The position numbers and the translations under genes were made by a program. From assembly GCF_036885605.1 (NCBI RefSeq), contig NZ_CP142523.1, positions 1,798,001 to 1,862,000 of the forward strand: 64,000 nucleotides of DNA, in the 5' to 3' direction. Positions 17,371 through 25,251 of the stretch are shown here, piece by piece (position 1 is the stretch's first letter; each line of letters starts with the position of its first letter). Under the pieces are notes generated by a model. The model was not told the origin of the DNA. It saw only the letters and a program-made list of their open reading frames with translations, and did no database searches. The stretch is from Janthinobacterium sp. TB1-E2. Lineage in GTDB: Bacteria > Pseudomonadota > Gammaproteobacteria > Burkholderiales > Burkholderiaceae_D.

Positions 17371-19504
17371 GGTGGTCTCCGGCGCCAGGCGCCATGTGGT
17401 CGAGCAATGAGGTATAGATCGAGTGCAGGTCGGCCAGCGCCGTCTGCAGGCGCGCGCTGCGCTCGCCGGTGGCATCGGCTTCCGTCTGGGCCGTGCGCAC
17501 CACGGCGCCCGCCTGCAGGGTGGCCGCCAGCGCCGCCTGCAGTGCCGTATCGCTGCGCGTGCGCAGCCAGCCGGCGATGTGGTCCACGCACTGCTGCAGC
17601 GCGTGGCGCGTGGCGCCCGGCCGGGCGGTGGCGATCAGTTCGCGCAGTTCGATCACGGAGTGGCCGATTTCCAGCAGGGTCAATGCCTGGCGCACGACGG
17701 CGCGCGTGGCTTCGCCCGGCGCCGGGCCGGCCGCCGCATTGAGCTGGCTGAGCAGGTCGCGCACGCGGTTGTCGAAACGGTGTTTGACACGGCGCGCGGG
17801 CGCCGTGCACGCATGCAGCGCTTCGCGCCACAGGGCACGGCCGATGTGGTCCTTGTGGCCCATCGTGTGCTCGGGCAGCAGCACGGCAAACACGAGGGCG
17901 GCCAGCATCAGTCCCACGATCAGGGCCATGCCCGTGTTAAGGAAAGCCGCGCCATCGACATGCATCACATTCGTCGGCGCCATCTGCGTGATGAAGGTCG
18001 ACACGCCCAGGCCCACGCCCAGCTTGGCCGGATTCGTCATCAGGTACAGGCCGACGGCGAGAAACGGCGCAAAACTGAGCACCAGCATGGGGAAGCCGTC
18101 GCCGTGCACCAGCACGAAATACACGCAGACGAGCGACAGCGGCATGGCGATCAAAAAGCCCGCCAGCACCTGGCGGATCATCATGATCGGGCGCGGCGAG
18201 GACGAGGCCAGCGCGCAGAACACGGCCGCCATCAGCATCGCCGTGCTGGCGTAGGGCCAGGCGAGGAAGTAGGCGCCCAGCGCCAGCAGGGCCAGGCTGA
18301 TGCCGGCGCGCGCGCCGCTGGCAAGCACCAGTGCGGGCGGCGTCTTCGGCGCATATGCCTGCGGCGTGCTCACGTCCAGCGGCGTGTCGTGCACGAGGCT
18401 GAAATACACTTCGTGAAAGCGGCTCATGTCGCGCGCGAAGCGCTCGAGCAATTCGCACACGGTGTCGAAATCGATGCGCTGCGCATGCGCGATGGCCGCG
18501 CCATCGATGTCCGCGCGCGCCTGGCCCAGCGCCGTTTGCAGATGCCGCTGCATGGTGTCGAGCGAGTCTTGCGAAGGCGTCGCTTGCAGCGCTTCGGCGA
18601 CGATGGCGTACAGGGGCGCGCAGGCCTGCATGACCTGCGTCTCGCCATCGCGCTGCAGGCGGTCGAACAGGCGGTGGAAGGTATAGAAAGTCGTCAGCGC
18701 CGTCATGAAGGTGGCGTTGAAGGCGTGCAGCTTGCGGTTTTGCGCACGCACGTGACTGACCTTGCTCGTCACTTCGAACAGGGCGGCCGAGCGGCCCAGT
18801 TCCAGTGCCGCCACGTCAGCGGCAAATTGCAGATGCGTCAGTTCCACTTGCGCCGGCGTGAGTTTTTGCTGCAGCACGTCCTGGCAAAAGGTGAGGAATT
18901 TGCCGTAGCGCGCCTGCACCGTGCGCATCACCTGCGTGCCCTGGTGGCGCGGCAGCAGCACGCTGGAGACGGCTGCCGAGCAGATGATGCCCAGGCTCAC
19001 TTCAGCCACGCGCGTGACGGCCAGCGAGAAGACCTGCATCGGCTGCTCGATGGCGGGCAGCACGATCATGCAGGCCGTGTAGCCGGCCAGCACGTACACA
19101 TATGACTGGGCGTTGCGGTGCAGGGCCGAGCCGCTCGTGCACAGGCCCACCCACAGGGCCAGGCCGGCGAACAGCAGCACGGGCTGCTGCGGGAACAGGC
19201 CGATCAGGGTCAGTGCGGCTGTGCAGCCGAGCAGGGTGCCGCACAGGCGGTAAAAGCTTTTTTCCAGCACCATGCCGCTGCTGGGCAGGGCCAGGATGAT
19301 GGTGGTGGTCATCGCCGTGCTCGGCGAATCGAGGCCCAGGCGGTAAGCCAGCCACAGCGCGCAGAACGCGGCGATCAGGGTCTTGCCGACGTAGATCCAG
19401 CGTTCGCCTTCCGTCGCGCGCCAGTCCTGCAGCGCCAGCGCCAGCCAGCGGGCCGCCCGGGGCAGGGGGCCGTCTATAGGTGTTGTTGCTGTGGCTGGCG
19501 TCAT
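17360..19504 (-). CDS. FUSC family inner-membrane efflux protein (AaeB-like)
   Basis: The 714-residue protein has two membrane blocks of about five or six segments each (residues about 30-170, including ALWLAYRLGLDSPSTAMTTTIILALPSSGMVLEKSFYRLCGTLLG, and about 385-530) separated by a soluble domain. SGMVLEKSFYRLCGTLLGC is the FUSC signature (PSxGxxxxKxxxRxxGT). AaeB and FusC-type proteins export aromatic carboxylic acids or fusaric acid. The neighbouring DUF1656, HlyD and NodT genes supply the other parts of the pump. It starts 10 bp after the MarR stop. Confidence 0.92.
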   Translation of the reverse strand: MTPATATTPIDGPLPRAARWLALALQDWRATEGERWIYVGKTLIAAFCALWLAYRLGLDSPSTAMTTTIILALPSSGMVLEKSFYRLCGTLLGCTAALTLIGLFPQQPVLLFAGLALWVGLCTSGSALHRNAQSYVYVLAGYTACMIVLPAIEQPMQVFSLAVTRVAEVSLGIICSAAVSSVLLPRHQGTQVMRTVQARYGKFLTFCQDVLQQKLTPAQVELTHLQFAADVAALELGRSAALFEVTSKVSHVRAQNRKLHAFNATFMTALTTFYTFHRLFDRLQRDGETQVMQACAPLYAIVAEALQATPSQDSLDTMQRHLQTALGQARADIDGAAIAHAQRIDFDTVCELLERFARDMSRFHEVYFSLVHDTPLDVSTPQAYAPKTPPALVLASGARAGISLALLALGAYFLAWPYASTAMLMAAVFCALASSSPRPIMMIRQVLAGFLIAMPLSLVCVYFVLVHGDGFPMLVLSFAPFLAVGLYLMTNPAKLGVGLGVSTFITQMAPTNVMHVDGAAFLNTGMALIVGLMLAALVFAVLLPEHTMGHKDHIGRALWREALHACTAPARRVKHRFDNRVRDLLSQLNAAAGPAPGEATRAVVRQALTLLEIGHSVIELRELIATARPGATRHALQQCVDHIAGWLRTRSDTALQAALAATLQAGAVVRTAQTEADATGERSARLQTALADLHSIYTSLLDHMAPGAGDHHAA

Positions 19505-19514
19505 CGATAGGCTA

Positions 19515-20021
19515 TCAGTTCTGGTTGTTGAGATTGTTCAAATTGCGCAGCTGGCGCATGTACAGCTTGTCGAGCACTTGCAGCTCTTCTTCCGTGAACC
19601 CTTCGTACAGGGCCGAGGTTTCCTGGTACACGTCGGGCAGCGCCGTTTCGATCAGCGCGCGGCCCTTGTCGGTCAGCGAGATCATCACGGAGCGGCGGTC
19701 GCCGGGGCGCGTGCCGCGGTGGATCAGGCCGCGCGTTTCCAGGTCGTTGCACACGCGCGTCAGGTTGGCCGGCTTTTCATGGCAGGCCATGCCCAGGGTG
19801 CAGGCGTTCGAGGTTTCGTCGTCCGTGCCGTACAGCACGGCCAGCACCATGTAGCTGGCATCGACCAGGTCGTGCTTTTTCAGCGCGGCGTTGGTCAGGT
19901 CCTTCATGCCTTTTTGAATGTGGTACGTCATGCGCAACAGGCGCATCAGTTCCATGGGGAAGCCTGGCATGCGCGTGCGGATGTTTTGCAGCCGCTTGGC
20001 GGTGGCGTCAAAAGCGGTCAT
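19515..20021 (-). CDS. MarR family transcriptional regulator
   Basis: The start at 20021 is preferred since AAGGA precedes it by 7 bp; ATG 20036 (five residues longer) has no such site. The 168-residue product has the MarR winged helix: KPANLTRVCNDLETRGLIHRGTRPGDRRSVMISLTDKGRALIE with the wing DRRS. MarR repressors usually respond to aromatic compounds, which fits its place in the middle of an aromatic-type efflux operon (after the NodT gene, before FUSC). Autoregulation of the operon is likely; no operator is identified here. Confidence 0.9.
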   Translation of the reverse strand: MTAFDATAKRLQNIRTRMPGFPMELMRLLRMTYHIQKGMKDLTNAALKKHDLVDASYMVLAVLYGTDDETSNACTLGMACHEKPANLTRVCNDLETRGLIHRGTRPGDRRSVMISLTDKGRALIETALPDVYQETSALYEGFTEEELQVLDKLYMRQLRNLNNLNNQN

Positions 20022-20094
20022 GTCATATTCCTTCATGTGTGAATAAAGTTCCGATTGTATCTTGTTGAGCTAGGGCAATGCCAGGATTGCAAGC

Positions 20095-21507
20095 TTATAT
20101 GCCGCCTCCCAGTGCATTCATCAAGGAAACGTACAGATCGAGCTCGCGCGCCCCATTTTGCGCCTGCTGCTGTTCTTCCGCCAGCAGCGCCACTTGCGTG
20201 TTGAGCATGGCGATGGCGTCGCTCATGCCCGCCTTGTACGCCTTTTCCGCCAAGTCGCGCGCGCGCCGCGCCGTGGCCAGCGCCTGCACGGTCAGCTCGT
20301 GTTGCTTGGCCAGCGACTGCGCCTTGGTGACGGCGTTGGCCACGTCCGACATGGCGTTGATGACGGTGGCGTTGTACTGCTCGACGGCGCCGTCGTACAC
20401 GGCTGTCTGGCTGCCCAGCTGGGCGCGCAGACGGGCGCCGGCAAAGATGGGCAGGCTCAGCGCGGGCGAGGCGCCGCGCACCTGCGAATTGGCGTCAAGA
20501 AAATGGCTGAAGCCGAAGGCCTGGAAGCCGGCAAACGCCACCAGGTTCACGTTCGGGTAGAACTCGGCCTTGGCCGCGTCGATGCGCTGCGCCGCCGCTT
20601 CGACCCGCCAGCGCTGGGCGGCGATGTCGGGCCGGCGGCCGATCAGGTCGGCGGGCAGGGCGGCGGGAATGGCCAGCGGCTGGTCCAGGCGCAGCACGGG
20701 ACGCGTGAGCGCCGCACCGGCTGCCGGGCCCTTGCCCGCCAGGGCCGCCAGCTGGTTGCGCAGCAGGGCCAGCGATTCGGCAGACTGTTCCAACTGGCGG
20801 CGTCCGGCCGGCAAGGTGGTTTCGATCTGCGCCACGTCGATGTCGGTACCGATACCGGCCGCCTTGCGCTGGCGCGTGATGTCGAGGATGCGGGCGCGTT
20901 GCGCCAGGCTGCGTTCGATCACGTCCTGCAGCTGGAATTCGTACGACAGCTGGATGTAGGTGCGCACCAGCGCCGTTTCCAGTGCCAGGCGGGCCATCTG
21001 CGATTCGGCCGACGCCATCTGCACGTCGCCCAAGGCGGCGGACAGGGCGGCACGGTTGCGGCCCCACAGGTCCAGGTCGTACGAAGCCGTGACGGTGGCC
21101 TGGTTGCGCCACGCGTAATTGCCGGCCAGCGGCGCCGGCGTGCTGCCGTGCTGCGAATACAGTTCGCGGTTGATGGAGACGGCCGCGTCGGCCTGCGGAC
21201 GGGTCTTGTCCTCGGCGGCACCGGCCAGCGCCTCGGCCTGGCGCACGCGCGCCTGGGCGCCGCGCAGGGTGGGGCTGTCGGCCAGGGCCTGCTCCATCAA
21301 ACGGTTCAATTGGGGGTCGTGCAAGTCTTGCCACCATTGCGTGCGCGGCCAGGCGATCGCTGCGCTGGCGGCGGCATCCATGGCCTGGTTCGCCTGCAGC
21401 TTGTTGGCGTCGAGCATGGCCGATTGCGGCGCGATATGGCCCATGTCGGCGCACGCGCTCAAGGCAAGGATCAGGCTGGCGGCAAGCAAACGGCGGTGCA
21501 GGGACAT
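20095..21507 (-). CDS. NodT/OprM-type efflux outer-membrane lipoprotein
   Basis: The 470-residue protein begins with a lipoprotein signal (LLAASLILALSACADMGH; lipobox LSAC). It has the two long helical hairpins typical of TolC-type channels, for example PQLNRLMEQALADSPTLRGAQARVRQAEALAGAAEDKTRPQ, the strand motif ASYDLDLWGRNRAAL, and a second repeat (LIGRRPDIAAQRWRVEAAAQRIDAAKAEFYPNV). It forms the exit duct of the tripartite pump encoded downstream. It is the first gene of the operon; GGAG lies 7 bp before the ATG. Confidence 0.93.
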   Translation of the reverse strand: MSLHRRLLAASLILALSACADMGHIAPQSAMLDANKLQANQAMDAAASAAIAWPRTQWWQDLHDPQLNRLMEQALADSPTLRGAQARVRQAEALAGAAEDKTRPQADAAVSINRELYSQHGSTPAPLAGNYAWRNQATVTASYDLDLWGRNRAALSAALGDVQMASAESQMARLALETALVRTYIQLSYEFQLQDVIERSLAQRARILDITRQRKAAGIGTDIDVAQIETTLPAGRRQLEQSAESLALLRNQLAALAGKGPAAGAALTRPVLRLDQPLAIPAALPADLIGRRPDIAAQRWRVEAAAQRIDAAKAEFYPNVNLVAFAGFQAFGFSHFLDANSQVRGASPALSLPIFAGARLRAQLGSQTAVYDGAVEQYNATVINAMSDVANAVTKAQSLAKQHELTVQALATARRARDLAEKAYKAGMSDAIAMLNTQVALLAEEQQQAQNGARELDLYVSLMNALGGGI

Positions 21508-21609
21508 GCAGGAACTCCGGAAGAAGGTGTTGGGGTACTGCTGACAGCTCGCCGCGGTGAGCGCCGGGAGTGGCCCGGGTGCTGCGCCGCAACTGAGTTG
21601 TTACTGACT

Positions 21610-21629
21610 GAAACCGGCTGGCTGGTTTC
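21610..21629 (-). terminator. Hairpin after the DUF4148 gene
   Basis: GAAACC at 21610 pairs with GGTTTC ending at 21629, with an 8-base loop. It abuts the DUF4148 stop. No strong T run follows on the minus strand, so terminator activity is uncertain. Confidence 0.35.
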
Positions 21630-21947
21630 TTATTGCACGACGTGTTTTGCCGTTTGCGCGACGTCAAAGTCCGCTTCCGTTTGCGGGATCAGGCCAGCCT
21701 TGCGGGCGGCGTAGAACTCGGCCATGACTTGCTCGCGCGTCACCTGGCTGGCGGCGGTGGCCGGTGTTTTCGGGTAGTCGACTTCGCTGGTGGCGATTTC
21801 GCCGGCGTTGCGGGCACGGACGTATTCGGCCGTGACTTGTTCGCGCGACAATTGCTGGCCCGTGGTGGCAGGCGCGGCGCTTTGGGCGAAAGCCGAGGTG
21901 GCGGTGGTGACGGCAAACAATGCTGCGATAAGGGATTTGGCTTGCAT
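21630..21947 (-). CDS. DUF4148 domain-containing secreted protein
   Basis: The ATG at 21947 gives a 105-residue product with a signal peptide (MQAKSLIAALFAVTTATSAFAQ). The mature part is an internal duplication: LSREQVTAEYVRARNAGEI...SEVDYP and VTREQVMAEFYAARKAGLI...TEADFD. This TREQVxAEL repeat defines DUF4148, common in Burkholderiales as small periplasmic proteins of unknown role. The far longer open frame to 22742 is not a gene; it is antisense to the next reading frame. A good promoter is at 22087-22115. Confidence 0.9.
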   Translation of the reverse strand: MQAKSLIAALFAVTTATSAFAQSAAPATTGQQLSREQVTAEYVRARNAGEIATSEVDYPKTPATAASQVTREQVMAEFYAARKAGLIPQTEADFDVAQTAKHVVQ

Positions 21948-22086
21948 GATAAGACTCCAAAATGTGCTTGATGGCTGGGTGGATGGGCCGGATCGCCACG
22001 TACCGGTCGGTTCGGCGGCATGGCGCTGGTGGGCGCCATGCCGACGATGAAGCAGTTTCTGGGTGAGAAGATGCTTACTTGAATTA

Positions 22087-22115
22087 ACTATAGCAATGAA
22101 TAGTACATTTGTGAA
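22087..22115 (-). promoter_or_regulatory. Sigma-70 promoter for the DUF4148 gene
   Basis: On the minus strand TTCACA (22115-22110) and TATAGT (22092-22087) are spaced by 17 bp, about 140 bp before the start codon. The segment is AT-rich against a GC-rich background. Confidence 0.6.
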
Positions 22116-22230
22116 GTAATTTATGAAAATAGTTGTGCGCCGCCGCATTCCTTGGGGGAAAGGCCGTGCAGGCGTGCGCCACTGGCCGGGCCAGGGGAGT
22201 AAGCTGGTTTTTTTGTTAACGGAGGCCGCC

Positions 22231-22560
22231 ATGAGCAGCAGTTCACTCGATCCGGACAATTTGCCCGTCATCCCCGACCGCGTCCTGGGCAGCGGCCATG
22301 GCAAGGGGGCGCTGGGCCCCAGCGACAGTTCCGACAGCGGCAGCGACATGCAGGGCGTACCGGGCCAGGACCCGGAAGAGCTCGATAACGACAGCGATGC
22401 CGCGGGCACGGGCGAGCGGGCCGGCGTGGAGCCGCGCAATACGGCGCCTGACGGCGGCGATATCGACGTCGACCACGTGGAAAGCATGGCGCCCGTGCGG
22501 CCTGCAGAGGACGGCGATGGCGAACCCGGCGCTCCCCAGGCGCCAGCGCCGCGCTCCTGA
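22231..22560 (+). CDS. Acidic, Ser/Asp/Gly-rich hypothetical protein
   Basis: The ATG at 22231 has GGAGG 5 bp upstream and is chosen over an in-frame ATG at 22123. The 109-residue product is strongly acidic and low in complexity (LGPSDSSDSGSDMQG, DPEELDNDSDAAGTGERAG), and ends in a proline-alanine tail. It has no membrane segment or signal. It is probably intrinsically disordered. I do not recognise the family; similar short acidic proteins with the PVIPDRVLG opening may occur in relatives. Confidence 0.7.
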   Translation: MSSSSLDPDNLPVIPDRVLGSGHGKGALGPSDSSDSGSDMQGVPGQDPEELDNDSDAAGTGERAGVEPRNTAPDGGDIDVDHVESMAPVRPAEDGDGEPGAPQAPAPRS

Positions 22561-22675
22561 TGCCAGTGGCCGGCCGCAAATTGCCGCCGCTGTGGCGCCA
22601 TCAGCGTAAAATGGCGGCAAGGCGGCGTGCGCGCCGCCATGGCCAGCCGGCCGGCACAGGATAGGATGTCAGAGG

Positions 22676-22993
22676 ATGCAAACGCAGATGTCGCAAGAGA
22701 AAGAAAAAGACTTGATGTCGATGTACCGCGAGACGCGGCCACGCGAGTTTTTTGGCGAAAAAAGTAATACCAACCACCTGGCCTGGAGTTTGCTGGTGGT
22801 CTTGCTGGCGCTGGCGTTCTGGCTGATCGTGGCCCTGGCGGCGGCGGAAAACCAGCGCTATGCCCTGGAAACGAAGGCTTGCCAGGATCACGTGTTTCCC
22901 ACGGAAATCGACACGTCTTGCCTGAAACAGGTCAAGTCGCGCGATCACTGGTGGCAGCACGTGGGCCATGCGCTGGTGCGCATGGGCGCCTGA
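22676..22993 (+). CDS. Small membrane protein with conserved Cys pair, paralogue of the 13614 gene
   Basis: The 105-residue protein has a charged N-terminal part (MSQEKEKDLMSMYRETRPREFFGEK), one membrane segment (LAWSLLVVLLALAFWLIVALA) and the tail AENQRYALETKACQDHVF...IDTSCLKQVKSRDHWWQHVGHAL. The tail matches the gene next to dsbA in the ENQR motif, both cysteines and the HWWQH box. The positively charged N terminus points to N-inside topology, which places the cysteines in the periplasm. The start at 22676 is uncertain; ATG 22688 is also possible. Confidence 0.78.
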   Translation: MQTQMSQEKEKDLMSMYRETRPREFFGEKSNTNHLAWSLLVVLLALAFWLIVALAAAENQRYALETKACQDHVFPTEIDTSCLKQVKSRDHWWQHVGHALVRMGA

Positions 22994-23067
22994 CCCTGGC
23001 GCAAGCTGGCTGAACCTGGCGGCGGCGAGGGCCGCTGCGGTGATGGAGCGATAGTGCGGGAGGCGCC

Positions 23068-23544
23068 ATGCCACGCGATCACTCGCGCGAGCAGCCGCAA
23101 TGGCTGCTGGCGCGCCACAGTGCCTTGACGGCGCGCCAGTTGCTGCGCGCCTATGGCTTGCTATGCCTGTTTTCCCTCGTCATTGCCGCCGCCTTTGCGC
23201 TGCGCGGCCTCTGGTACATTCCCGTCTTTTCGTTCGTTGAACTGGGCTTGGTGGCCACCGCCCTGCTGCATTACCTGCGCCACGCGCGCGACTATGAACA
23301 CATCGCCCTGCGCGATGGCGAGCTGATCATCGAACAGGTCAGCGGCGGGCATTGCCGGCGCCACCACTTTGCGCCGTGGCGCACGCGCATCGCCATGCCG
23401 CAAGGGCCGCGCCAATTGATACACATCAACGATATGTATGATGCTACCCGGCACGTGGCGGTGGGCGTCTTCGCCACGCCGGAACGGCGCCGGCAAGTGG
23501 CGCAGGAACTGGGCGCGTTGCTGCCGCCCTATTTGGGCCCGTAA
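23068..23544 (+). CDS. DUF2244 domain-containing membrane protein
   Basis: The 158-residue protein has two membrane segments (LLCLFSLVIAAAFALRGLWYIPVFSFVELGLVATALLHYL), then the soluble block HARDYEHIALRDGELIIEQVSGGHCRRHHFAPWRTRIA, typical of DUF2244. These proteins sit near cytochrome oxidase genes in many Proteobacteria, but here the context is different. GGGAGG precedes the ATG. Its 3' end overlaps the next gene on the opposite strand by 16 bp. Confidence 0.85.
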   Translation: MPRDHSREQPQWLLARHSALTARQLLRAYGLLCLFSLVIAAAFALRGLWYIPVFSFVELGLVATALLHYLRHARDYEHIALRDGELIIEQVSGGHCRRHHFAPWRTRIAMPQGPRQLIHINDMYDATRHVAVGVFATPERRRQVAQELGALLPPYLGP

Positions 23545-24014
23545 AACTGGAATGTCTGTACCACCAGCAAGGTGGTGGGGAAGCCCGTGATGGTCTTGAA
23601 TTCCTTCACGCCCGTGATCTTGTAGGCGCCGGCCTGGAACGCTTCCCCTTCCGCCCAGCTGTGATCTTTCATCGCAAACTGCAGCAGGCGCTTGTCGTTG
23701 TAGCGGTAGCTGAAGATGGTGTAGGCGCCGACGCGGCTGGTGACGACGAAGTTTTCATCCTGCTGGTCGGCGATGAGCAGGATGCCCGGATAGCGCCCGA
23801 TGCCCGCCTCCTCGTTCTGGATTCTCAGGATCACATCGGTAAAACTGCATTCGGCGTCGCGGATCTTGTCGCGCTTCGTGGCGATCTCCATCACCTCGTC
23901 GTAGCTCTTGTTGTGCACGATCGACCATTGCGGCGAGTCGCAATAGTTGGCCGCGCGGGCGTTGGCTGCGCAGGATAGCAGCAGGCAAAAGGTGATGGCG
24001 GGGATGGCGTGCAT
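23529..24014 (-). CDS. Hypothetical secreted protein
   Basis: The 161-residue protein starts with a signal peptide (MHAIPAITFCLLLSCAANARA). The mature part is polar with a cysteine pair (ANYCDSPQW and DAECSFTD), then ILLIADQQDENFVVTSRVGAYTIFSYRYNDKRLLQFAMK. I do not recognise the family. The length and predicted beta content suggest a small globular periplasmic protein. It is convergent with, and overlaps by 16 bp, the DUF2244 gene. Confidence 0.72.
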   Translation of the reverse strand: MHAIPAITFCLLLSCAANARAANYCDSPQWSIVHNKSYDEVMEIATKRDKIRDAECSFTDVILRIQNEEAGIGRYPGILLIADQQDENFVVTSRVGAYTIFSYRYNDKRLLQFAMKDHSWAEGEAFQAGAYKITGVKEFKTITGFPTTLLVVQTFQFYGPK

Positions 24015-24089
24015 GGAATCTTGTCGCGGAAGTTGGGGGCGGCGGCAGTCTACCTGCCCGCTGCCGCCTCCACAAGCGCAGGACGGTCC

Positions 24090-25130
24090 TCAGGTGGCTC
24101 GCGACGGACCTTCCCACAGATTGATATGGCCTTCGCGCGCTTGCACGTCGATGGCGGCCAGTTCGTCGGCCGTGAACGACAGTTGCTGCAGCGCGGCTAC
24201 GTTTTCGCGGATTTGCGCGCTGCTGCTCGCGCCGATCAGGGTCGAAGTGACGCGGGGATCGCGCAGCACCCAGGCCAGCGCCATCTGCGCGAGGGTTTGC
24301 CCACGCTGCGCGGCGATCTGGTTCAGGGCGCGCACGCGGGCCAGGTTGTCCGCGCTCAGATGCTGTTGCATCAGCGAGCCGCCGCCGGGCCGGTTGACGC
24401 GCGCATCCTGCGGCACGCCATCGAGGTACTTGTCGCTGAGCAGCCCCTGCGCCAGGGCCGTGAACGTGATGCAGCCCATGCCTTCCTGCTGCAGGGTGTC
24501 GAGCAAGCCGTCTTCCTCGATCCAGCGGTTGAGCATGTTGTAGGCAGGCTGGTGGATCAGACACGGCACTTTCCATTCCTTCAGCAGGGCGGCCGCCTCG
24601 GCCGTCTTTTGCGGCGAATACGACGACAGGCCCACGTACAGCGCCTTGCCCTGCTGCACGGCGGTGGCCAGCGCGCCCATGGTTTCTTCCAGCGGCGTGT
24701 CGGCGTCGTAACGGTGCGAGTAAAAGATGTCGACGTAATCGAGACCCAGGCGCCGCAAGCTCTGGTCCAGGCTGGCCAGCACGTATTTGCGCGAACCGCC
24801 GCCCTGGCCGTACGGGCCCGGCCACATGTCCCAGCCCGCCTTGGTGGAAATGATCAGCTCATCGCGATAGGGCAGAAAATCGTCGCGCAGCAGCTTGCCG
24901 AAATTGCTTTCCGCGCTGCCATACGGCGGGCCGTAGTTATTGGCCAGGTCGAAATGCGTGATGCCCAGGTCGAACGCCGTGCGCAGCATGTCGCGCTGCG
25001 AAGCCAGATTGTTGCTGTCGCCAAAGTTATGCCACAGTCCCAGGGACAGCAGCGGCAGTTTCAGCCCGCTGCGCCCGCAGATGCGGTATTGCATGCTGTC
25101 GTAGCGGTTCTCGGCGGCGTGGTAGGTCAT
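24090..25130 (-). CDS. Aldo/keto reductase, L-glyceraldehyde 3-phosphate reductase type (YghZ)
   Basis: The ATG at 25130 with AGGAG just upstream gives 346 residues, the same length as E. coli YghZ. The N terminus reads YRICGRSGLKLPLLSLGLWHNFGD. The catalytic tetrad motifs are in FDLANNYGPPYGSAE (Asp, Tyr), STKAGW (Lys) and VDIFYSHRYD (His). C-terminal motifs GASSSAQIRENV bind NADPH. The family reduces methylglyoxal-like or glyceraldehyde-3-phosphate aldehydes. It is divergent from the CYTH-CHAD gene. Confidence 0.9.
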   Translation of the reverse strand: MTYHAAENRYDSMQYRICGRSGLKLPLLSLGLWHNFGDSNNLASQRDMLRTAFDLGITHFDLANNYGPPYGSAESNFGKLLRDDFLPYRDELIISTKAGWDMWPGPYGQGGGSRKYVLASLDQSLRRLGLDYVDIFYSHRYDADTPLEETMGALATAVQQGKALYVGLSSYSPQKTAEAAALLKEWKVPCLIHQPAYNMLNRWIEEDGLLDTLQQEGMGCITFTALAQGLLSDKYLDGVPQDARVNRPGGGSLMQQHLSADNLARVRALNQIAAQRGQTLAQMALAWVLRDPRVTSTLIGASSSAQIRENVAALQQLSFTADELAAIDVQAREGHINLWEGPSRAT

Positions 25131-25251
25131 GGCATCTCCTGGTTGAATGAAGCGCTTATTTTCGCGCAAAATCAAGGTCCGTGTGCGTGCGCCGTACGCG
25201 TGGCCGGACGCGCCTTACAATGGGCGATCAGGAGTCTCGCAAGGAGTGGTC

